From positions 1 through 10,111 of the forward strand of contig CAYRFV010000209.1 of NCBI GenBank assembly GCA_964423545.1: DNA of 10,111 nt. Direction: 5' to 3'. Shown here in pieces: positions 1 through 5,825 of this stretch. Below the pieces are notes generated by a model. It did not search any database, was not told the origin of the DNA, and was given only the letters and a program-made list of their open reading frames with translations. Position 1 is the stretch's first letter; every line of letters starts with the position of its first letter. The stretch comes from JALOOE01 sp964423545. GTDB taxonomy: Bacteria > Chloroflexota > Anaerolineae > CG2-30-64-16. The position numbers and the translations under genes were made by a program.

Positions 1-2
1 TC

Positions 3-689
3 GCCCAGCACACCGCGGACAGCGTCGATTTTATCGTTTCGATGGGCGACTTCGTCGATCCCCCCTCGGCGGACGCCTACCGTGCTGTCATGCATCGGCT
101 GTCGATTAGCGGCAGTGCGGCACGCGCGCCGGGGCCACTGGAGATCGCGTGCGAGGGGCTGCGCGATCTTCCAATCTACTTCATGCCCGGCAACCACGAC
201 GACCGCGACGGCTTCAGGAGTGCTCTCTTTGGGGCCGCCGCGCCCATGGCCTTGATGAACGTCTGCTTCGAGCATCAGGGTGTGCAGTTTGTCTGCCTGG
301 ATTGGGGGGTCGAGGCGATGTCCGTTGCCTATCCGGAGACGCTCGACTTCCTGGCGAGCGCCCTGCAGGTCGACCAGCCGACAATCATCCTCACCCATCA
401 CCAGGTTGCGCCGGTCGGCGTGCGCTGGCTGGACGCGTTCATCGCGCCCGAGATGTCGCAGTTCTGGGAGATTGTACGGGGAACGCGTGTCATCGGTGTG
501 CTGGCCGGCCATGTCCACAGGACGCATGAGCAGTTGGTCGAGGGGATCCCGGTGCTGACGTTGCGCTCCACTGCGTTCCAGTTCGCCAGCAGCCACGAGG
601 AACTCGTCGCACTCCAACCGCCGCACTATCGCTTCGTCACGGTCCACAACGGCGTGCTCACCAGCCGGATCTTCGAAGTAGCGCTGTGA
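3..689 (+). CDS. Metallophosphoesterase, class III cyclic nucleotide phosphodiesterase-like (5' end missing)
   Basis: This is a calcineurin-like phosphoesterase that hydrolyses a phosphodiester or phosphomonoester using a two-metal centre. The closest family I recognise is the CpdA/Icc type, so cyclic nucleotides are a possible substrate, but the sequence does not fix it. The reading frame is open from base 3, before the first internal ATG at 42, so the gene starts outside the window and the first metal motif (D-x-H) is missing. Visible motifs in order are G-D-F-V-D just after base 42 (second metal motif), P-G-N-H-D-D (third), a T-H-H about 60% of the way through (fourth), and G-H-V-H-R (fifth). 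About 20 extra residues lie between the second motif and GNHD. No signal peptide can be judged. The stop codon overlaps the start of the radical SAM gene, so the two are translationally coupled. The family call is firm and the substrate is open. Confidence 0.85.
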   Translation, partial: AQHTADSVDFIVSMGDFVDPPSADAYRAVMHRLSISGSAARAPGPLEIACEGLRDLPIYFMPGNHDDRDGFRSALFGAAAPMALMNVCFEHQGVQFVCLDWGVEAMSVAYPETLDFLASALQVDQPTIILTHHQVAPVGVRWLDAFIAPEMSQFWEIVRGTRVIGVLAGHVHRTHEQLVEGIPVLTLRSTAFQFASSHEELVALQPPHYRFVTVHNGVLTSRIFEVAL

Positions 690-1693
690 TGGAGGACGCC
701 ACGCGTCGCATGCAGCAGCGAGCCGATCGCGATCCATCTGCCTCTCGCCGTCCGCAGTTCACGGAGCCCTGGGAGCCTGGCTACCTGGCGCTCCATCGTT
801 CCGGTGAGCTGGCCGCGCGTGCTCGCGCGGCCATGGCTGCCTTAGCCGCATGCCGCATATGTCCGCACGGCTGCGGCGTGGACCGCCGGCAGGGACGCCA
901 CGGTGTGTGCAGGAGCGATGCGGCGCCGGTCGTCGCCTCGTGGAACGTCCATCCATGGGAGGAGCCGCCCGTCAGCGGCACGCGCGGTTCCGGCACGATC
1001 TTTTTCTCCGGCTGTACGGGGAGATGTCGCTTCTGCCAGAACTATCCGATCAGCCAGTTCGGCTACGGCAACCGTGTAAGCGTCGAGCGCCTCGGCGAGA
1101 TGATGTTGGAGCTTCAGCGTCGCGGCTGCCACAACATTAACTTCGTCACGCCCACGCACTTCGTGCCGCAGATCCTGGCCGCTGTCGACCACGCAGCCGG
1201 CCTCGGCCTACGCGTGCCGTTGGTCTACAACACGAGCGGCTACGAAACGGTCGAGACGTTGCACCTGTTGGAAGGGGTGATCGACATCTGGCTCCCGGAC
1301 GCGAAGTACGCCGACGATGCCGTGGCGCGGCGTCTCTCCGGCTTCCCCGGCTATGTCGCATTCAACCGGTCTGCGCTGCGGGAAATGCTCCGCCAGGTGG
1401 GCGATGAGTTGATCCTGGATGGCGCCGGCATCGCCCGCCGGGGTATGATCATCCGCCACCTGGTGTTGCCGGAGGGACTGTCCGGCACGCCCGATGTGCT
1501 GCGCTGGATCGCAACGGAGCTCTCGCCGCGCGTCCACGTCAGCCTGATGGATCAATACTTTCCGGCACACAAGGCCGTCGGCGACCCGATCCTGGGGCGC
1601 AAGATCACCCCGGACGAGTACGAGGCCGCGCTGGCCGCGTTCGAAGCGGCCGGGCTCGACAACGGCTGGCTGCAGGAGCACGATGACTGCTGA
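689..1693 (+). CDS. PflX-like radical SAM protein (COG1313)
   Basis: This is a radical SAM enzyme of the PflX group, often labelled 'putative pyruvate formate-lyase activating enzyme', although no glycyl radical enzyme is visible nearby and its real substrate is unknown. Counting from the GTG at 686, four N-terminal cysteines at 56, 59, 63 and 75 (C-x2-C-P-x2-C...G-x-C) form a likely metal or auxiliary Fe-S site. The radical SAM motif C-x3-C-x2-C follows at 110, 114 and 117, preceded by the family hallmark W-E-E-P-P-x-S-G and G-S-G-T-I-F-F-S-G. The rest fits a partial TIM barrel, and about 335 residues is normal. I prefer the ATG at 689, which shares its A with the upstream TGA (TGATG coupling). 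The GTG at 686 is the alternative and adds one residue. The 3' end overlaps the cation transporter gene by 11 bases, so all three genes form one operon. Confidence 0.88.
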   Translation: MEDATRRMQQRADRDPSASRRPQFTEPWEPGYLALHRSGELAARARAAMAALAACRICPHGCGVDRRQGRHGVCRSDAAPVVASWNVHPWEEPPVSGTRGSGTIFFSGCTGRCRFCQNYPISQFGYGNRVSVERLGEMMLELQRRGCHNINFVTPTHFVPQILAAVDHAAGLGLRVPLVYNTSGYETVETLHLLEGVIDIWLPDAKYADDAVARRLSGFPGYVAFNRSALREMLRQVGDELILDGAGIARRGMIIRHLVLPEGLSGTPDVLRWIATELSPRVHVSLMDQYFPAHKAVGDPILGRKITPDEYEAALAAFEAAGLDNGWLQEHDDC

Positions 1694-2651
1694 CATTGCA
1701 GGATCCTTAGCGGGACAGCAGCGCCATGCGGTGAGCGTGCGGGCCGTGAATCTGGGGCTGGTCGCCAACGCCTTCCTGGCAGCCCTGAAAACCAGCATCG
1801 GCATCCTCGGCCATAGCCCTGCGTTGCTGGCCGACGGCATCAATTCCACCTCCGACGTGGCCTATTACATCGTTGTCCGCATCTTCATGAGCCTCGCCCG
1901 CAAGCCGGCCGATCGCGAGCATCCGATGGGGCACAGCCAGTTGGAGAGCATCGCCGCGCTCGTTGTCGGCGCCTTCGTGATCACCACCGCGGTCGCGATT
2001 TTCTGGGATGCGATCAACAAGGTGTACGAGCTGCTGGCCGGGCAGGCCACATTCGAGGGCGCCGCGCTCATTGCGTTGGCTGTGGCCCTGTTCACGGTCG
2101 GTCTCAAGCTGGTGCTCTTCTTCGTGACCCGCCGCGCCGCCCGACGCACGCGCAACGCGGCGGTATCGGCGCTGGCCTACGACCATCGCAACGACGTGCT
2201 CGCCGCCTCCGGTGCAGCGCTCGGCATCTTCTTGGGGCGAAACGGCCTGCCGTGGGTCGATCCGCTGGCCGGCGCGCTGGTGGCGTTGCTCGTCCTGCGC
2301 ACCGGCATCGTCATCCTGCGCGATGCGGCCATGGACCTGATGGACAGCGTGCCCAGTCGCGAGCTTGCCGATCAGATCCGAGCGGCGCTCTCCGACGTGC
2401 CCGGCGTCGAATGCGTCGAGGAAGTCTATGCCCATCGTTTCGGACCCTTTCTGGTGGTCAACCTCACGATCGGCATCGACGGCGCCCTCTCCGTGGCTGC
2501 CGGCGACTGGATCTCCGAACAGGTGGAACACATTCTCTATCGCGAGATCGATCTGCTGCGGCGGGTGCATGTGCACTATCATCCCATCCAGAGGCTCACC
2601 CCGGCGCAAATCGCCGAGATGCCCCGGTCACTCGACGATCTGCGAGTTTGA
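1683..2651 (+). CDS. Cation diffusion facilitator (CDF) transporter, probably manganese-type
   Basis: This inner-membrane metal/proton antiporter of the CDF family exports divalent metal from the cytoplasm. It has 322 residues with about six helices (roughly 20-215), then a cytoplasmic C-terminal domain ending in the typical V-H-V-H-Y-H-P strand (295-301). Transport site A in helix 2 reads N54-x3-D58 where zinc exporters usually have His or Asp at the first position. In helix 5 it reads D167-x3-D171 where zinc and iron CDFs have His-x3-Asp. The interhelix site B residues D77, H80 and H84 are kept in the H-P-M-G-H context. An Asn-Asp/Asp-Asp site is, as I recall, the signature of manganese exporters such as streptococcal MntE, so Mn(II) efflux is inferred. 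The ATG at 1683 lies inside the radical SAM gene (11-base overlap), which suggests coupled translation. The family call is firm and the metal choice is inference. Confidence 0.9.
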   Translation: MTADIAGSLAGQQRHAVSVRAVNLGLVANAFLAALKTSIGILGHSPALLADGINSTSDVAYYIVVRIFMSLARKPADREHPMGHSQLESIAALVVGAFVITTAVAIFWDAINKVYELLAGQATFEGAALIALAVALFTVGLKLVLFFVTRRAARRTRNAAVSALAYDHRNDVLAASGAALGIFLGRNGLPWVDPLAGALVALLVLRTGIVILRDAAMDLMDSVPSRELADQIRAALSDVPGVECVEEVYAHRFGPFLVVNLTIGIDGALSVAAGDWISEQVEHILYREIDLLRRVHVHYHPIQRLTPAQIAEMPRSLDDLRV

Positions 2652-2675
2652 GTTTATGTCAGTTGATGGTATACT
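2648..2675 (+). promoter_or_regulatory. Extended -10 sigma70-type promoter for dnaN
   Basis: The -10 hexamer TATACT lies at 2670-2675 and is preceded by TG at 2667-2668, giving an extended -10 element. A -35 candidate TTGAGT at 2648-2653 matches the first four bases of the consensus, with a 16-base spacer. The -35 overlaps the TGA stop of the upstream transporter gene. The local sequence is visibly AT-richer than its surroundings. The inferred start near 2682 leaves a leader of about 60 bases before dnaN. There is no experimental support. Confidence 0.6.
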
Positions 2676-2728
2676 GCTTACTCACGCAGCCAGCTTGCAC
2701 GCTGCTGATCCGCGGCTCATCAACTCCC

Positions 2729-2735
2729 AGGAGGT
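2729..2735 (+). promoter_or_regulatory. Strong Shine-Dalgarno site deciding the dnaN GTG start
   Basis: AGGAGGT at 2729-2735 is a near-perfect anti-16S match, with five bases between it and the GTG at 2741. It is the strongest ribosome binding site in the window and settles the non-ATG start of dnaN. Confidence 0.85.
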
Positions 2736-2740
2736 AGACC

Positions 2741-3925
2741 GTGCGCCTATCCATCCTCCAAGAGAACCTCGCCAAGGGCTTATCCATCGTCGGTCGCGCC
2801 GTCTCGTCGCGCAGCACGCTGCCCGTGCTCGGCAACATCCTGCTCAGCACGGACGACGGCCGCCTGAAGCTCGCCGCCACCAACCTGGAGGTGGGCGTCA
2901 GCTGCTGGCTGGGCGCGCAAATCGAAGATGACGGCGCGATCACCCTGCCCGCCCGCCTCCTGACCGAATGGGTGGGCTCGGTGCCGCCCGAGAAGATTAA
3001 CCTGGAGATGGTGGTGCGCACGATGAGCGTCAACCTCAAGTGCGCCCGGTTCGAGTCGAACATCAAGGGGATCGACGCCAGCGAGTTCCCGCTCATCCCC
3101 ACCGCGGACGGTGAACGCAGCCTGGGGCTGCCGCCCGCGACGCTGCGCAAGATCATCGATCAGGTGTCCTTTGCGGCTGCCGACGCCAAGGACACCAGCC
3201 GTCCCTCCCTCACCGGCGTGCTGGCGCGCTTCGAGGGGGACCGCCTGACCCTCGCCGCCACTGACGGCTATCGCCTGTCGGTGCGGCGCACGATCCTGCC
3301 GATGCCCTCTCCGGCCGATCACAGCGTCATTATCCCTGCCCGCTCGCTGCAGGAGGTCAGTCGGATCAGCGGTGAATGCGATCCGGATCAGCCGGTCGAG
3401 CTAGCCGTGGCGTCAGCGCGCAACCAGATCTTGTTCCGCATGAAAGGTAGGGGGGAAGGTGAGAAGGGCGCGTTTCACCAGGTCGACTTGGTGTCGCAGC
3501 TCATCGACGCCAAGTTCCCCGATTACGGCGCGATCGTCCCGAAGAGCTTCGCCACCCGCACGGTGATGGACACCGCGGCCTTCCAGCGCGCGCTCAAGGT
3601 GGCCTCCCTCTTCGCCCGCGATGCCTCCGATCGCGTGATGTTCCAGATTGCCCCGGGCAGCGACACTGCGCCCGGCCAGGTGATCCTGCGCGCCACGTCA
3701 GCCGAAGCAGGAGACAACGTGAGCGAAGTGGATGCGCTCGTCGAGGGCAACGGCCTCGACATCGCCTTCAACGCTCGCTATCTGATCGAGGTGCTCTCGG
3801 TGATCGACACACCGCAGGTGGTCCTGGAGACCTCCCGTTCCGATCGGCCGGGCGTCTTCCGCCCGGTGGGCGCCGGCCCCGAGGAGTTCACACATGTGAT
3901 CATGCCGATGCAGTTGAACCGGTAG
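2741..3925 (+). CDS. dnaN: DNA polymerase III subunit beta (sliding clamp)
   Basis: The beta clamp forms a ring-shaped homodimer around DNA and tethers polymerase III and many repair factors at the fork. The 394-residue product has the expected three repeated clamp domains (about 1-125, 126-255 and 256-394). It has the typical N-terminal stretch with S-T-L-P-V-L-G-N-I-L-L and L-A-A-T-N-L-E, an internal T-L-A-A-T-D-G-Y-R-L-S, and the C-terminal V-I-M-P-M-Q-L-N-R that helps form the partner-binding pocket. It is about 28 residues longer than E. coli DnaN, partly from a Gly/Glu/Lys-rich loop after residue 230, a length normal for Chloroflexi. The GTG start is fixed by an excellent ribosome binding site. 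The gene has its own promoter. Neither dnaA nor recF flanks it, unlike the common dnaA-dnaN-recF order, and I see no DnaA boxes in the flanking gaps. Confidence 0.96.
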   Translation: MRLSILQENLAKGLSIVGRAVSSRSTLPVLGNILLSTDDGRLKLAATNLEVGVSCWLGAQIEDDGAITLPARLLTEWVGSVPPEKINLEMVVRTMSVNLKCARFESNIKGIDASEFPLIPTADGERSLGLPPATLRKIIDQVSFAAADAKDTSRPSLTGVLARFEGDRLTLAATDGYRLSVRRTILPMPSPADHSVIIPARSLQEVSRISGECDPDQPVELAVASARNQILFRMKGRGEGEKGAFHQVDLVSQLIDAKFPDYGAIVPKSFATRTVMDTAAFQRALKVASLFARDASDRVMFQIAPGSDTAPGQVILRATSAEAGDNVSEVDALVEGNGLDIAFNARYLIEVLSVIDTPQVVLETSRSDRPGVFRPVGAGPEEFTHVIMPMQLNR

Positions 3926-3983
3926 ATACGGACATTCGGGTCGTGCCGGCGGGCCGACGGAAGAGGTTCACTGCTCGCCTCCT

Positions 3984-4008
3984 CCAGGAGCTTGCCCTCA
4001 ACTCCTGG
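3984..4008 (+). other. Inverted repeat downstream of dnaN
   Basis: CCAGGAG at 3984-3990 pairs with CTCCTGG at 4002-4008 across an 11-base loop, giving a 7-bp stem. It lies in the 132-base gap between dnaN and the small membrane protein gene. No T-run follows, so it is at best a weak terminator or a folded leader. The same bases read in frame 1 echo the start of the acetyltransferase gene downstream. I see no other structure in this gap. Confidence 0.3.
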
Positions 4009-4057
4009 GCTGGCGCTACCGTTCCTTCTGTTCGGTGGCCTTGAGCATCCAAACGCC

Positions 4058-4384
4058 ATGAATCGGCTCGCTTCCGCACTCAAAGCCCCAGCGATCATCA
4101 GCGCGCTGGCCGTTCTGCCGTTCGTGCTCCTCGAGCTGAGCAACAGGAGGACCTACCACGAAGGGTTCCCCGCCCTATTGTTCGGTTTGTTGTGGCTCCT
4201 GGCCCTGGTCTTCGTCCTCATCCTCAGATCGCTTCGCCGCAGCGTCCGCCCCGGTTTGAGGGCCATCGCCCATCCGATCGTCCTCTCGCTGGGTCTGATG
4301 CTCTTGGCCCTCATCGCGGGGCTATGGATCGAGGTCATTCTGGACCAGATGCCTTGCTTCCTTGGCGTGCCATCTTGCGACTAG
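4058..4384 (+). CDS. Small three-helix membrane protein of unknown function
   Basis: I do not know a function. The 108-residue product has three clear hydrophobic segments at about 11-28, 37-57 and 72-95. A short polar loop after the first contains N-R-R-T-Y-H-E-G-F-P, and a basic loop (R57-R68) after the second suggests it faces the cytoplasm. The C-terminus D-Q-M-P-C-F-L-G-V-P-S-C-D carries two cysteines (100 and 107). I recognise this overall pattern, including the tail, from uncharacterised proteins of cyanobacteria and Chloroflexi, so it is a real conserved family. The ATG at 4058 is chosen because the conserved sequence begins there. An in-frame ATG at 3992 would add 22 residues that do not look conserved. 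The ribosome binding site is weak. It lies between dnaN and an acetyltransferase gene on the same strand. Confidence 0.72.
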   Translation: MNRLASALKAPAIISALAVLPFVLLELSNRRTYHEGFPALLFGLLWLLALVFVLILRSLRRSVRPGLRAIAHPIVLSLGLMLLALIAGLWIEVILDQMPCFLGVPSCD

Positions 4385-4401
4385 GGGACGGATTCGCCCC
4401 C

Positions 4402-4419
4402 ATGCCCGGATACGGGCGT
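4402..4419 (+). terminator. Small hairpin after the membrane protein gene
   Basis: A 5-bp GC stem (GCCCG 4404-4408 with CGGGC 4413-4417) around a GATA loop can be extended by one wobble pair and one A-T pair. It begins 17 bases after the stop codon at 4384. There is no T-run, so terminator function is only a possibility. Confidence 0.2.
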
Positions 4420-4464
4420 AGCGGCCAACCAGACGCGACATCTCCGAAGGGACAAGAGCAACCG

Positions 4465-5253
4465 ATGATTCGCACGATCGAGGAACTCGCGCTCAACGCC
4501 TGGCCTTCATTGCAGACTCTGCTCATCGACGGTTGGGTGGTGCGTTTCGCCAACGGCTACACCCGCCGGGCCAACTCCGTGAACCCCTTATATGTCTCAG
4601 AGCAAGACGCCGATGTGAAGCGCCTGGCCTGCGAGCGGCTCTACCGCGAGCGGGGGTTGAAGGTCGTTTTCAAGATGACCTCGGCCAGTCAGCCCGAAGG
4701 CCTGGATGCACTGTTGGCAGCCTGCGGCTACGAGATCGACGCGCCGACCAGCGTCCAACTCATGGATCTCACCGCGCCGGACGCTGCCCCTGCCGCCGGC
4801 GCCACCCCGAATCCGGTCGCAAACTCCCATCGTCCGCCGTCTCCCGTCTTCGCCCTCACCCTCGATGCTACCGTCACCGATCCCTGGTTCGCCGCGTTCT
4901 GCGCGATGAGCGGTGTGGATCGCCGGCGCCACGGGACGATGCGCCAGCTCTTGGGGCTGATCGCGCCGGAGAAGCGCTGTGCCACATTGTGGCTGGAGGA
5001 TCGGGTGGCGGCGTGCGGGCTCGGCGTACTACAGGCAGACCACATCGGCCTGTTCGACATCGCAGTGGCGCCGGAGTTGCGACGCCGTGGATGCGGCCAG
5101 CAGCTGGTGGCGGGCCTGCTGGCTTGGGGAAGGTCCGCCGGCGCGCATACAGCGTATCTCCAGGTGATGCTGAACAACGCGCCCGCGCTGCGGCTGTACG
5201 AAAAGGTGGGCTTCCGCGAGGTCTACCGCTACTGGTACCGGGTGAAAGCATAG
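4465..5253 (+). CDS. GNAT family N-acetyltransferase
   Basis: This is an acetyl-CoA-dependent N-acyltransferase of 262 residues with unknown acceptor. The N-terminal part begins M-I-R-T-I-E-E-L-A-L-N-A-W-P and contains R-F-A-N-G-Y-T-R-R-A-N-S-V-N-P (27-41), a signature I know from a conserved subfamily of two-part GNAT proteins. The C-terminal catalytic GNAT domain spans about 135-262, with the strand L-F-D-I-A-V-A-P (196-203), the pyrophosphate-binding R-R-R-G-C-G-Q (206-212) and the closing N-N-A-P-A-L-R-L-Y-E-K-V-G-F (237-250). A variable Pro/Ala-rich linker covers about 103-128. The ATG at 4465 is chosen because family members start at this point. A purine-rich AAGGGA lies 12 bases upstream, rather far for a ribosome binding site. 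The in-frame ATG at 4402 would add 21 unconserved residues. Confidence 0.85.
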   Translation: MIRTIEELALNAWPSLQTLLIDGWVVRFANGYTRRANSVNPLYVSEQDADVKRLACERLYRERGLKVVFKMTSASQPEGLDALLAACGYEIDAPTSVQLMDLTAPDAAPAAGATPNPVANSHRPPSPVFALTLDATVTDPWFAAFCAMSGVDRRRHGTMRQLLGLIAPEKRCATLWLEDRVAACGLGVLQADHIGLFDIAVAPELRRRGCGQQLVAGLLAWGRSAGAHTAYLQVMLNNAPALRLYEKVGFREVYRYWYRVKA

Positions 5254-5264
5254 CGCCGGGTCTG

Positions 5265-5309
5265 CGACCTGGGTCGGCGGTCGCGACCAGCGGCCCCGCG
5301 GCCCCGCGG
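5265..5309. promoter_or_regulatory. Clustered inverted repeats between the GNAT and YbaK genes
   Basis: In the 91-base gap, CGACC (5265-5269) faces GGTCG (5272-5276) across two bases, and a perfect 10-base palindrome GGTCGCGACC follows at 5279-5288. This gives four half-sites of the same 5-mer. Two tandem copies of CGGCCCCG follow directly (5291-5306). It could be an operator or a GC-rich transcription stop for the acetyltransferase gene. No clear promoter hexamers are seen, and chance palindromes are common at this GC content. Confidence 0.22.
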
Positions 5310-5344
5310 TTCTTCAGCCTGATCGTCGTCGCTCGGAAACGACC

Positions 5345-5818
5345 ATGGACACACGCACTCCGGCTGACCTCGCCCACTTCATCGCCGCACACGGCATCGC
5401 CGCCGAGCTTGCGCCGATGGCTGTGGAAACCCCCACCGTGCCTGCGGCGGCTGCAGCGTTGGGGGTGGCGATGGGCCAGATCATCAAATCGCTGCTGTTC
5501 CTCGTGCGCGAGGAGCCGGTGCTGGTGATTGCCAGCGGCGAGACGCGGGTCGATCGGGGCGCGTTAGCTGCGCGGTTCGGAGTGGGCAAAAAGCAGGTGC
5601 GGCTGGCCGAGGCCGAGACGGTGCTGCGTCTCACCGGCTACCCGGTGGGCGGCGTGCCGCCCTTCGGGCACGCCGCGCGCGTGCCGGTGTTGCTGGACGC
5701 TGCCGTGCAGCGCTGGGAGACGATCTACGGCGGCGGCGGAGACGATCACACGCTGTTGCGCATCGCCCCCGCGGAGCTGCTGCGCGTCACCGCGGCGGAA
5801 TGGATCGATCTGGCGTGA
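5345..5818 (+). CDS. YbaK/ProX-type aminoacyl-tRNA editing domain protein
   Basis: This stand-alone 157-residue protein has the YbaK/EbsC/ProX fold, whose members deacylate mischarged tRNA (for example Cys-tRNA-Pro or Ala-tRNA-Pro) in the cytoplasm and so protect translation accuracy. Family marks are the G-Q-I-I-K-S-L-L-F strand with the functionally important lysine K48, the V-I-A-S-G-E segment, V-D-R-G, and the glycine-rich P-V-G-G-V-P-P-F-G-H loop at 100-109. Length is typical. The ATG at 5345 is preceded by a weak GGA seven bases upstream and gives the normal family N-terminus. Its stop codon ends seven bases before the stop of the convergent helicase gene, with no T-run hairpin between them. 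The exact tRNA substrate cannot be read from the sequence. Confidence 0.88.
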   Translation: MDTRTPADLAHFIAAHGIAAELAPMAVETPTVPAAAAALGVAMGQIIKSLLFLVREEPVLVIASGETRVDRGALAARFGVGKKQVRLAEAETVLRLTGYPVGGVPPFGHAARVPVLLDAAVQRWETIYGGGGDDHTLLRIAPAELLRVTAAEWIDLA

Positions 5819-5825
5819 GCGCTCC

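Noticed and set aside
1707..2609. Long minus-strand open frame opposite the CDF transporter
   Set aside because: Its product is a low-information His/Gln/Gly/Asp-rich sequence, the usual antisense shadow of a membrane protein gene.
3926..4057. Possible replication origin next to dnaN
   Set aside because: No TTATNCACA-like DnaA boxes or AT-rich unwinding region are visible here or in 2652-2740.
4192..4464. Upstream extension of the acetyltransferase frame
   Set aside because: The added residues are Arg/Pro-rich, overlap the membrane protein gene out of frame, and precede the recognised family start at 4465.
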